Shown one piece after another: positions 26,406-37,837 of a stretch of 64,000 nucleotides of DNA (position 1 is the stretch's first letter; every line of letters begins with the position of its first letter). Origin of the DNA: Parus major (Eukaryota; Chordata; Aves; Passeriformes; Paridae). The DNA is taken from positions 18,612,152 through 18,676,151 of the forward strand of contig NC_031770.1 of the NCBI RefSeq assembly GCF_001522545.3, in the 5' to 3' direction. Both the position numbers and the translations under genes were made by a program. The notes beneath the pieces are model-generated. The model searched no databases, was not told where the DNA came from, and saw only the letters and a list, made by a program, of their open reading frames with translations.

Positions 26406-27414
26406 CCTTTTTCCTTTGCTTTTGATTTCTAGACTTTTTAGAGCATATTTTCATGCAATTCAGACAAAAGCTTGAAATGCCAATAAGTAAAAATTCTCAC
26501 AGTCATGACTTTAAATGAGCTACAGCTTTACGAAATACATCACAAAATCATGATATTTGGAATAGAAAGACATAGAAGTTTTTAGGTCTGCATTTAGTCC
26601 ATTATGTAGTTGGTTCTTTCCACATTTTATTTGGGACAGAGCAACTAGACTGAGCAGTTTATTTTATTTTTTTTTTCACAGTGTGTCTTTTGTTTCGCTT
26701 TGCTAAACTAACATACTTTCAAGTTTGCTAAACCAACAATTTTCCAACCTTTACCCAAAGAATTATATCCTATATATCCAAAGCAGCAGTTATCCACAAC
26801 AGTTTGAACTGAATTTGGGAATCAATTTTTACAGTCTCTTGGGAAAGAATTAAGAACTTCTTCTAAAATTATTACCAAGAAATATTTGCTGGCTTCTAGT
26901 TCTATATCTGGTGGCTTATCACAAAGGCTGGGAGTTTATGGTAATTTTAATACAGTGGAAAAACATTGATTTATAATTTAAAAGATTAAAAAGCTTTGAA
27001 AAGCTTCTGACCATGTTTAAAATTTGGCTGAGGGATCAGCTGACAATGCACTTTATTGAATGCACTTCACATCAATTTTAAATATTTCTGATTCTTTCCT
27101 AAAGAGAAGCTTCTTATCTCCAAGTGGTGGCTGGGGAACAGATCATGACCTTCTGGCCCTCTTGAAGGCTTCTGACATTTTCTATTGCCCCTCTGTCCCC
27201 TTAAGTATTACATCTTCTGTGAAATGTGGTTATGGCCCCCAGTCTTTCCTCTGAAGGTTATTCACCATCTCTGCTGTCCTCCCTCACCCCCTCCCAGCAT
27301 GTCTCATTGAATTGCATCATGCCTGGTATCTCTGATATCTGATTCCCAAGTATTCACTGCCAACTTCAAACACTATTCTGTCTCCCCATATTATTCATTG
27401 CTTTTTATCCTATT

Positions 27415-27471
27415 AAAAAAAAAAAAAAACCAACACAAAAAAACCCCAAACCAACCCACAAAAAATCCCCC
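27415..27471. repeat. A-run and A/C-rich low-complexity tract
   Basis: Fifteen A are followed by A/C-only sequence of CCAACAC and AACCCC type, interrupted only rarely. This is simple sequence. Confidence 0.8.
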
Positions 27472-30400
27472 AGTAGTACATGCCATTTGTCTTCCAAGAA
27501 GGTCACATCCTCTGGGATCCTGTTTCTCATCCATGCGTATTGCTATGACAGCTCATCCCTCAGTGCACCTCAGGTCTTGGATTGCAACACCAGATCCAAA
27601 CACACTCAAGACCTCGAGGTTTTGTCTCTGCACTTGGGCTGTGCAAGGAAAGCCCAGTTTGTCTCTGAGTGAATGGGCAAGGCCTACTTGCAGCCACCCA
27701 ACCTCAAAGCATGTTGACAGGCTCACCTTAGTCTGATGCTGACCCCACATGTGATACTCTGGTCATGCATGTGCCACTCATGCCCCTGCAGGCAGAAGAA
27801 ACTTCTTGAACATTTGGCTCCTGCCCTTCCACTCTCAGTTCTACTCTGAGTCCAAAACACTGCTCACATAAAGCAGCCATGGAGAGAGCTGGGATCCAAG
27901 CTGGGATCCATTCCTTGGGAGTGGACTAGATAACTCTTCCCAGATAAGACCAAAGGGAACGCAGGGTGAGCAGCTGAATAATTTGGCTTAAGTGATCTTC
28001 AACAGTACAGACTACATTGAAAGTTTGGGTTTGCCTTGAAACATTTCAGTCAACTGCTCTGAGATACAAGCCAAAGTTCTCTTGCAAAATCATGGGTGTA
28101 AGGTGCCAGACTTGGTGCACTTACCTGGTAAAAACAGTGTACAAGTCCATGTGCCATCAAACACGTGATGACTGAGCTTGGATTTACACAGTGAAGTCCC
28201 AGAGCTGCACAGATTCCTCTGTTGTGGGTCCTGCTCTGGACAGTGCCCCACAGAGCACAGTGCTGCAGTGCAGACACTGCTCTATGCTTCACAAAGGACT
28301 CAGTGCCCCCAGGCTGCCCCCACTCCTCATGACCACCTTCCCACCAAGACTTTAACAAAATAGACAGCGAGATGTAGTAGCTGCACAAAGCTCTAATTTT
28401 TTAGTCTAACACTTGAGGTTCCCTAGACCACATCTCACCTTCAGCTAAGGAATTTTCAAGAGAAGTAACAAAATGAAGCAATACTATTAGAAGCAGCCTT
28501 TGGGTGGGTTACAAGTCACACTGCTGATGACTGAGTAACTTTAATCACCTTCAGAGCCCTGCAACTTCCCTGAAATAATGCAAAATGTTATTCTGAAATG
28601 GAATTTGTATGCGGAGAGCAAGAAAAACAGACTTTCTAATTTACCAGACTTACAACTATGATTAGGACTATAATGGTGGGTCAGAATGTTCTCATTACAT
28701 CAGTGGGTCTATAATTAGCCCCTCTGTTTTTGAGGGCAGTAGTGGCTGTATGAATTTGAACACAAGTGCCCCCTCTTCAGCTGTCAGCATTATGCCATCA
28801 TTTCACCAACTTGTTTTTTTGAGGTTTCTAAGAAAATAATAATAAAAAGCATACTGCTGAACTTTTTGCCATCATCTTTTCTATCCAGGAGAAGCAGATC
28901 TTCAGATGACATGGGGTCAAGCCCCCAGTAACTCCACTCATGTAAGGATGTTGTCTGATGTATTTTGGCACAGTTCAACTGGTCCTAAATGAGCTCCACC
29001 AATTTACTGAAGGAACTGGCACAGACAACTCTGCTCTATTCTGTATAGCATTAACAGATCCTCCTAATTATTTATTGAAAGAATATTTTATTTTCCTAAA
29101 ATAATGCTCTCCTAAAACCAAGTCCCTCCATGGTGGTCTCCATCCAGTGCCTGGAGGTGGATGTTAAGCTGTTTTTGAATGCCTGAAAGTTCTGTGCTCC
29201 ACCACCAGGTAACCTGACCAGGTCTGGCCAGCCAGCCAGAAGCTAAATGTGCTCAAAGCTCTAGAGATTATGTTGGGCACAAATCTAGGAACACAATTTG
29301 TGCCATTCAGTTGCCTCAGTAAGTCAAAACACAATTTTGACTACAAGAGACACGAGCACACACAGATGTACAAGTAAATCGTTATAACACACTCGCTTGT
29401 GGTTGTAACACTGGAAGGAATTTGACAAAGTAAAATAAAGCCCATCCTTTTTAGCACCACTTCAGCATTCTATTAAGTACAAAGGGAAGGTTTTAAAGAA
29501 ACTGCAGTGAGTTAAATTTAAATGACTTGAAGTAATTACAGTAATTTTTAAAACCTACTTTAATAGTGACTGCTATGGGGGAACTCTGTATTAAGCTTTG
29601 ACACATGAGTTTCACTACAAGAAGGGAATTACACTGATTTCAAATACTACTACATCCAGCAAGCAAAGCAAGTACACACAGTAACAAGATCACAGAAGAG
29701 GATCTATGCTATTACTTCTGCTGCAAGTGTAATGTAACCTGTTGTGGCAGCCCATTAAAGCCCTGTGATGAAAAATATGATGGCTGAAGTAGTTTTGTCA
29801 GTACTGCTTCCTGTTAAAGAACACAGACTGTCACAACTAAAAAAAAAAAAAATCAGTATTTTCAGAATATTTTTTTCCAAAACAAATACATTCCTAAAGT
29901 AATTAATTAATATTGTAAAGAGGCAAAGACAAAAATATTACCCTGTATTACCCTGTCTTCTACTTATCTCCCCTTATATCAATTTTCCCTGGTAAAAGGA
30001 AAGAACTAGAAGAGAAATGAAGACAAGAATCCCCAAAGGAACCAAGAATCTCTGTAGCTTTTGAAGATAAAATAAAACTCTTTTCCAGGGTGAAAGGAAG
30101 GTTGTTGGGGAGGGTGGTGAGAGAAGGGAAAGAAGAAAAACTTTAGTGAAGAAAATTTTTAAAAATCCCCAAACAAACAAAACAGAAATTGTTGCACCAT
30201 AAGTTGCATTTCAAACCTCATACAATAAGGGCAGCCAGCCTGCAAATCTGGAAGGGAATTCGGCCCATGTTATTGGTGGATGATTTCAACATAGGCCCAA
30301 GGGGAATGCATTTAAAGATCCATATGTTTGCTTGGCACCAAACCAAGTTCCATTAAATAACACTGTATTCATCTACACAACAAATTTAGTTACCATACAT

Positions 30401-31387
30401 TTCATATGAGAACTAATTTGTTTGATAGCAATATTGCTGATGTTTATATTAGTTTACTGTAATGAAAACAGTATTTTCCAAACTATGAACAAATGCATAC
30501 CAGTAGTTTTACAGTGGCTTAACCAAAGTACTGGTAGTACTTCAAGAAGGGAATTTATACAATATGTATGTTTCTCAGTGCTGCCCATGCCAAACATAGT
30601 AAGGGGGTTCCACTGCAAGGATGGAACTTGGTTGTATCACCAGGAGAGCCAACCTAAGTCCCTTCACGGGCCATGGGGAGAGCTGCTGAGGCCAGCAGGG
30701 CTACAGGCAATCCCAGGCTTGACAGCTTGCTGGGTCCAAAAATGACTTCAGGAAAACCAAATATTCAGAGCTGGTGGAGTGGAGCATGACACAAGGCCCT
30801 CCCTGCTTATGATATTACAGAAATTATGAAGGCAATCACTTAACTGCTGTTTAAACTGAATGTTAAACCCCTAATTGCAGATATGAAACCAAGGACCTTT
30901 ATATAAAATGTGAAATTCACATACCATTGCCTATCTGGTCAACAAAGCTGCCAAATATTTTCATATACACAAAAACATTGACAACCAAGTTGTGCTATAA
31001 AAACACTAAAACATCTTGAGGATTTCACTCAGTAATTCCATGAGGTCTGGCATTAATCAGTTGGACATCTTCAGAAAAAATATATTTCCTCAGTGAGGAA
31101 AAAAACCAGTTCTTCCAAGAAAGTCACCTTCAGTGCTTCACATGTTTATATTTTTGCTTAGAGAAGCATCGTTTTTAAAAAAAACAACTGAGAAAGAGCC
31201 AAGGATGATTTAATGATGCACTTACTGAAACCTCTGCAAATTGTCCTTTTTGTCAGCTTTTGATATACAAAATCTGCCCTGGCACTTCTAATATTAATAT
31301 CCATTATTTTCACCAGCACAGTTCTGACTTCTGGTTATGATTCATGCTAAATTATAAATACAAACAGAAGCAGGGGCCACATTGTTT

Positions 31388-31390
<3 letters not shown>

Positions 31391-31429
<39 letters not shown>

Positions 31430-31504
31430 TATCTATATCTATATCTATATCTATATCTATATCTATATCTATATCTATATCTATATCTATATCTATATCT
31501 ATAT
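31391..31504. repeat. Composite microsatellite: (AC)18 then (ATATCT)12-13
   Basis: A perfect AC dinucleotide run at 31391-31427 is followed directly by a perfect six-base ATATCT array at 31429-31504. The hexamer translates as alternating Tyr-Ile or Ile-Asp, which creates artefactual open frames on both strands (31344-31583 and 31347-31532). Confidence 0.97.
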
Positions 31505-34500
31505 AATAAATTATTATAAATACTGGCAGCACTATCCTTCATTTGCCATCCAGTTCATTTCTCAGGAAATTATGTTTAATTAGCACGTGGCACTCCACAC
31601 CACCTCTGTACAAGCTGCAGGTGCCCACAGTACAAAAATTTGTATGGTTCCAAGTGTAAATCTGATGTGATGTGTCATGAAATGAAATGTTTCTCCACAG
31701 GCTGACTGCCCAAAAGGAGAAGGAACCTACTTCTAAACAAGCTTTCTCCCCCTTCTCAAAAGAGAGAGGAAGGAAAGTGGGCAGTCAGATGGGCACCTGT
31801 AAGTCCTAACTGAAAAACACTGTTGCAAACAAACAAACAAACAAAAAAAAAAAAAAAAAAATTTAATTTCACTTCTGAACCCTGAGTTCTTCATTAAGCA
31901 TTGATTTAGCCAATTTAGAGTGTAACCTGTTTCAGTGTGGAAACACTGAAAACATCATTTTCTGTGAAAAAAGCAGGCTCAAGGCTTAAATCAAAATGGG
32001 TCTATGGATAAACTTGACTTAAATTATCTATATTTTGGAAAGATCCTAGTGATGAAAATGCCATAGTTCTTGCACCAAAGGTCATCAGTCACCCATTGCT
32101 ATTTCTGCAGTGCAAAAACAATGAAGGGAAGCTCTGTTTTAAGTGTAGAAATTATTGTCTAAATCATGCATTGCACTAACCTGCAAATTATTCCAACCTC
32201 CATGGCATAAAAAAGCAAGGACAAAAGAGAGACTCCTCTGATATATAAACATACCTTATGTGGACTAGAGATTAGCAATGGAAGCTATGGAACGGGAGCA
32301 TGGTTAAGCACTCAATCATTCTTATTACTCTGGAAGCATTAAATCACTGCTTTTGCAATTTTGGCATTCTAGTATGACTAAGATTCATAATTATTTTGGC
32401 TGCCCTTCACAAGACCTTGGCTACATTAAGAACTTCACCCCAAACCCCCCAAACTCAAACAAAAAAACTCCATCTTTGAAGCCAGGCTTTCTACATAGAT
32501 CCATCAGTGGGAACCATAGGCTCTAAGGCAACAGAGATTGTTCACATGCTTGAATATCAGTATTTGGCTGAAACATGCCCCAGAAAGCATTTTTCTACTA
32601 AGATCAACTATGACAGCAGGTGATGCTTGCAGTCTGATTAATTTCTGCATATTTTAAAGGTCAAGAAGCAGCAGAAGTTATATTTTTATAAATTTTCTAC
32701 TGTATACATGACATAACATCTTGATGGTCTCCTTGATTCAAACTGTGATCTGACATACTTGATGTCTATCCCTGTACATTCTTTGTGATCAAAAACACCT
32801 TTAACCAACCAAGACAGCACAAGCAAGCAATTAATTCTTCTATTCTTTTATTAGTTGCTGCAGACTACTATATTATTACTGCTTCATGTTGCATTTAATT
32901 TAAAACAGCAACTACTTTTAAGAAGCCAGGGTAAAATATGCACCAAACACAAAGTAATGAGCCTATGAAGTGGTGGAAAAGTTCTAAGTATACTCTGGTT
33001 TATTTTGACAATCTTCACTGTGTATTAGGACACAGGTTATAAAGCCTCACTGGATTTGTTCTCTGGAATCATGACAAATGACAAATTCCTTGCCATTAGC
33101 AATTAATGGTCCAAAAGTAATGTTTAACACTCACTACACAACTGTTTTTAAGCACTTAATAAAGACATACCAACCTTTTGCATTTTTAAAGGATCCTACA
33201 TATTTGCACTGAACCCACTAAAGATTTTAGGTGCCTCCTCACCAAAGCAGTGGCTACAGCCTTCACATGCCTTAACAGAAGAGTGGAATTGCTGCCCTTC
33301 AAGCCCACAAAACTTATCTCGATGACAACAGGTTCTCAGGCTCAATGCTGTGCCATGGGGAATAAGAGACCTTTCTGGAATCACACCACTGGCTCTTCTA
33401 AATTATGATTTTTAATCTAGCTGTTGAGTAAGCACAGACCTCACCAAGGCACAGCTGGGTGCTAAGTCCCAGTGCAGTGTGCAGAGAAAGATTTGAACAG
33501 ATGTGATACGGAAAACAGAACTGATAGTTTCTCTTCTGAGCAGTAATACCAGGTTCATGCAGCAGAAGAGGATTTGGAAAAGAAACAGAAGTAGGAAACT
33601 GCACTGGTAATTGTTATTTCCTTTCTCTAGAGTACCCTTAAGCAGCTGCATCTCAAATGAAGGTTGAGTTGAGATGGAAAACTTACGGAACAGGTTTCCC
33701 TTCTATGATCTCCCAAACAATCTTCACAGCTGTTCTAGAACATGTGTCAACTGCAAAGAAAACTCATAGCTGCTTTCCTCCATCTATGTCTTTTGTTCTA
33801 ACATTGTCCACTAGGTTTTCATTTCCCTGTTTTGCCATCTGGATCTCATCTTTATAAATACAAGTTACTTTCACCCACTTGGCTCACTTCATCTGTAGGG
33901 ACTTGTTAAATGGCTTTAAAGATGATTTACTAAAAAAGCAGTGAAAGATCTAACATGAGAAGAGATTAAATTAAGTAGAGAATTTCTTGCTTTAATGTCA
34001 AAATTATGTTACCAATGACTTCTGGCTTCCCACAGTGTTCAGCCAATTTCTGCCTTATTCATATTTTTTCTCTGGCTTTATATATCTGTACAAACACATG
34101 AATTACTCAGAAGGCACCCATATTCGCAGCAACAATCAACTCACAAATTTCAAACATCTGAAATATAAATACATAGTGTCAGAAAAGTAGAAAGAAAAGC
34201 AGGTCCAAACACTAGTGCTTTGTTTCTGAAGCACTATGGAACACACTAACTGAGCCCAGGAATGAAAGATTTCATTAAATTACTTTTCTCTTGCTTACTG
34301 AAATGTGTATTTCACCAAAACAGTGAGTACCAAGCTCCAAGAAAATAATATCAATCTGAATGGATGTACTCAGTCAGTTATTCCAGATACATTTTTAAAT
34401 GGTATTGAAAGTTTGTACTTTAAAGGAAAATTCTTATCTAACTTTGAAAGGGAAGAAGAAGGTGCCTCACAAGAGTTGCAGTAAGAGCATAAACTAGCAT

Positions 34501-36839
34501 TGCCAAGTAATTGCTCCTGCCTCTTCTGGAGCAGGATAGAGCTGCCCTCCTTCTAGTCTATGTTCTCATATCTTCAGTAGCTCTAGTAGTACAGATCCAC
34601 ACTTGGCATTTAAATTTTGCAATCCCTTCCTCAAAATGCTGTTCAGGACTGTATCTTTAAACAGGACAGAAGCTCAAGTACAAAAGGGGAAAAAAAAAAA
34701 TGAAAGCACATGAAGTTGATTACTCTTAAAAGTGAAGGACATCTCTTGGCTTAATATTTTTGTATGATCAGGAGTGAAACATTAGGGATGAGCAAGAAAG
34801 GTAGCATTCTTTATCATTCTCTTCATCTGAATCTAAATTCAGCTGGTAAGACATACCAGTTCAGGGCTCTGTATGCCCTGGCACCTGGTACAGGAAGTCT
34901 GTCCCAACAACAGGCAACCATTTAGTCAAAAGCAATGTCTTTTTGATTCTTAAAAGACTCTAAGAGGCACTTTAAACTCTACCCAGAAATCAACAGGCAG
35001 GTCCTGGAGCTGCAGTGCCAAAAGCATTGCAGAGATGCCCTTCTGGCAAGTACCTGTTATTTACCCTGTTTCCGGTATCAAACTAAGAATTAATTTTTTT
35101 AAAGTGCAGTAGAAAAGGACCAAGTTAAAAAAAGAGGTCAGTCAGTCAAAAAGCTGCCTGAATTACTTCTGAAACATACTCTCAGATGGCTGGGCTAATT
35201 TTAACTGTTAAGGTTTTCATTTGACTAGAGATCTAACAGCAGGCTCACTGTCTTCAAGGACTAATATTGCCTCTGGCTGCTTCTCAATACCAACCAGCAA
35301 CCCAAATTTTTCTGGGCTAAACTTTAATCTGTCAAGTATGAGCTTGGCACCATTTGGGACACCAGCAGCTAAAGGGGCAGGCAAGTCCCACTGTCCTCAC
35401 TTCCTGCAAAATGAAGGAAAACTACTGAGTTCTTCAACATCCCAAAAGCAACCACAAAACCTCTGAGATTTGGGACTCTGTTACAGCAAATACCTAATGG
35501 ATTTCCAGTCTTGTGTCACAATGAATCTCCTGGTAAGAGGGCATTTCACTCACAAGCCAATAAAATGGGAGAAAATAGATGCAAACTGGGGACTTACTGT
35601 TTTCTAAGGATGTCAGGACATTTGCAACTGCTTCTCAAACTATATCAGGGGAACTAGGCCAAACCATGTATCCACTGTATTTGCAGTTATTGATATTGCA
35701 AAAACAACCAAAAGATCTGGGTTTGGTTTGGCAATATTTTCTATTCCCTCCATGGTATTCCTTCAACTGTTTAAGGCTATTCTCTGATCCTGTTAAAAGC
35801 CACCTTGCCAGAAACCTGCCAGTTTCCCATATGAATGCACTTGTCACCAAAATGAATTGCCACCTTGCATTAGTGGTTCAAAGAGCCTCCTGATAGGAGC
35901 TCAGGAAGAACAGAAAATGGGGTAAAAAGTGATGCATTATCCCTAAAATACCGCTACTTCACTTGTCAAGGATTGCAATTAGAGTTGGGCCAAGGCAATG
36001 TTAGCTCAGCTGCCTCTGAACACACCTGTTTCAATTTAATTTGCAGTAATTAGGAAGCCTAGGGCACCAGGAAAAACTGCTGTTCACTCACTGTTTCAAA
36101 TAGCTGAGTTTTCATGTACCATTTAAAATGCTGTTTTTCAGAAGAGACTGCTGACTTGCTAATGCTAGGAAAATGAAATACAGCAAAATATTTTTAGCAG
36201 CAGGAAGTTGTTACTTGCTACTGCCAATTACATGCCTTGTACTTGAACAGTGACATTTTTTTTCCCCTTGCTTGCTCTTCAAGATAGGTAAAAGCTGGCT
36301 GAGGTCTCGGGGCATGAGGATTTGGATTAAACTTAAGTCTCTGGGAGCTGGCTGATATTTCTGGAGTCATAGTCAGTACTGGCAGCAATCTTCTGTGACA
36401 GAGAACACAACAGTGTCCCAGATCCACTCCTCAAAAACGGGAAAAGGAGAGGATTAAGCAAGAGACTTGGATCTATTGGCTTTGGCAAAAGGCTGAATAG
36501 CTTGTCATGCTAAAAAAATTACTGCAATTGGGGAGTAGAAAATGGGGCAGAGGGGGGAGAAATAAAAAAAAGCATTACAATTACATAAGAATAGATATTT
36601 ATACTCTGAGTTAATTTATCAAACTGACAGAGCGATGAATCATCCACCATTAAAATAAGGGGATACAAGCTTTCTTTATATCACCATCATTATTTACAAC
36701 TTTTAAATATTCATGGAGGAGTCAAGTATTCTCATCTTTTAATTTAAAATGGTCTTGCAGGCCAAAAGAAAACTCTTGGCAAAAATAAGTTTCTACAGGA
36801 ACAGGGCCCAAAGAATGATTTCTTCAAAAACAGGATAGA
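31505..36839. other. Intergenic, no gene seen
   Basis: AT-rich sequence downstream of the LYPLAL1 3' UTR. It holds a (CAAA)4-A18 tract at 31827-31861 and short A/C-rich runs near 32440-32470. No repeat family or coding homology is recognised. A high-complexity tract near 35950-36120 may be conserved non-coding DNA. Confidence 0.5.
31827..31861. repeat. (CAAA)4 plus A18 tract
   Basis: Four CAAA units are followed by C and eighteen A. It could be the remnant tail of a retroposed sequence, but no element is recognisable upstream. Confidence 0.85.
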
Positions 36840-37597
36840 TCTTAGCAATCATGATGATACTTCTTTATTTAAAAATCTACACTGCAAACCACAGAGGGCT
36901 CAATAAACTCACACAAACCTAGACCTTCAAGTAACAAAACAATGAGAAAGGGCAATAACAAGGACCTGTGGTATAGCTAGACACAGCGAATTAGGACTTT
37001 TTAAAATATAACACAAACGTGATTTTTTTCAGGTGACACACAGCTCTGCTTTGAGGCAAGTTCATTCCCACACGCTGAGAATCCAACTGAAGACAATACA
37101 GTTCCTCTCACTGAAATAACCTCAACAGATGCATGCATTTCTACAAGTAAAACTGTATTATTTTAATAATTGGCCTTTTGTTGCTGCAATGCCATTAGAA
37201 ACAGTGATGCCACTGTATATTTTCTCATCACCTCCCTGCCTAACCCTCCCATCCAAAACAAAACCAAAACCAAAAAACAAACCCCGCAATTATCTGGGAG
37301 ATTCACAGCAATGCTTCTTGAATATTGCTTTGATTATTTTGAAATGGTTTTAATATTATCAGTTATTACTTTTTGTAGAGTGACGTGTGCTTAAAAAATG
37401 GTCAAGAAAACACAAAAAGAAACCCATATAATAAAGTGAGGTTTAGTGATCAGCACCATTTTTTCAGGTGAACTTTATGGAATATAAAAGTGTCTGCCTG
37501 AAGCTGTGCTTATATAAGGGATATGGGACACCCATATATATGTGACACATGATTTTAAAACCATGAAAAATCAGAAAGTATGAGGCTGGATCTTCAT
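36840..37597 (-). other. LYPLAL1: Probable LYPLAL1 3' UTR
   Basis: The segment follows the LYPLAL1 stop codon in transcript sense. A canonical AATAAA on the minus strand lies at 36869-36864, giving a 3' UTR of about 730-750 nt if used. Weaker ATTAAA hexamers occur in between, near 37353-37348 and 37166-37160. The span also contains an A/C-rich low-complexity tract on the plus strand at about 37255-37286. The true 3' end cannot be fixed from sequence alone. Confidence 0.4.
36864..36869 (-). terminator. LYPLAL1: Candidate distal poly(A) signal AATAAA for LYPLAL1
   Basis: The plus strand reads TTTATT here, so the transcript carries AATAAA about 730 nt past the stop codon. It is the first canonical hexamer after the one that overlaps the stop codon. 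Which of the two is used is unknown. Confidence 0.35.
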
Positions 37598-37602
37598 TTA
37601 TT
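37597..37602 (-). terminator. LYPLAL1: AATAAA hexamer overlapping the LYPLAL1 stop codon
   Basis: The last codons read AAT GAA TAA ATG, so the canonical hexamer AATAAA contains the stop codon itself. A U-rich stretch follows within 40-60 nt, as expected downstream of a cleavage site. Use of this signal would give a 3' UTR of only about 15-30 nt. It may equally be a coincidence of the stop context. Confidence 0.25.
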
Positions 37603-37837
37603 CATTTGCCTTTGGTGCTTCAACAGGCAATTTCTTTACAATCCAGGATTTTAATTTTTCTATTTCAGTTCTGCTCAGCTCATGATTGAGGTTTGGAAAA
37701 GTATGAAGTGATGCTGATACTCCCAGAGACTTTAACATCTTGTTGGTCTCTTCACCCCATGAGTAGAGAACTAGTTCATCAGCAGTTCCATGGCACTGAA
37801 ATAATTCTGGAAGAGCATTTTCATTTCTTTTCAAAGC
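37598..37837 (-). CDS. LYPLAL1: LYPLAL1 exon 5, C-terminal coding part and stop
   Basis: The acceptor CCATCTAG precedes GCTTTGAAAAG. The exon encodes 79 residues in phase 0 and ends in TAA at 37600-37598. It includes [15 protein letters not shown], whose Asp is the expected catalytic acid, and FPNLNHELS, whose His is the expected catalytic base. The stretch ends [14 protein letters not shown]. The C-terminal tail after KKLP differs from mammals in sequence but is about the same length, as is common at the end of this protein. The stop codon lies inside an AATAAA hexamer (37602-37597). Confidence 0.96.
   Translation of the reverse strand, partial: ALKRNENALPELFQCHGTADELVLYSWGEETNKMLKSLGVSASLHTFPNLNHELSRTEIEKLKSWIVKKLPVEAPKANE

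Larger units (their letters stand above)
24116..31389. other. Intergenic, no gene seen
   Basis: AT-rich sequence containing a 144-codon open frame (24757-25191, plus) with no recognisable domain. Other contents are a C11T13 tract at 25605-25628, a 23-bp hairpin at 26354-26405, A-rich tracts at 26036-26060 and 27415-27471, and high-complexity tracts near 28490-28690 and 30190-30330. Confidence 0.5.

Noticed and set aside
27880..27960. Phrase resembling CR1 (GGAGTGGACTAGATAACTC)
   Set aside because: It is too short and lacks the adjoining CCTTCCAACC terminus; likely chance.
31344..31583. Open frames with long Tyr-Ile (plus) and Ile-Asp/Val-Cys (minus) runs
   Set aside because: These are translations of the AC and ATATCT microsatellites, not genes.
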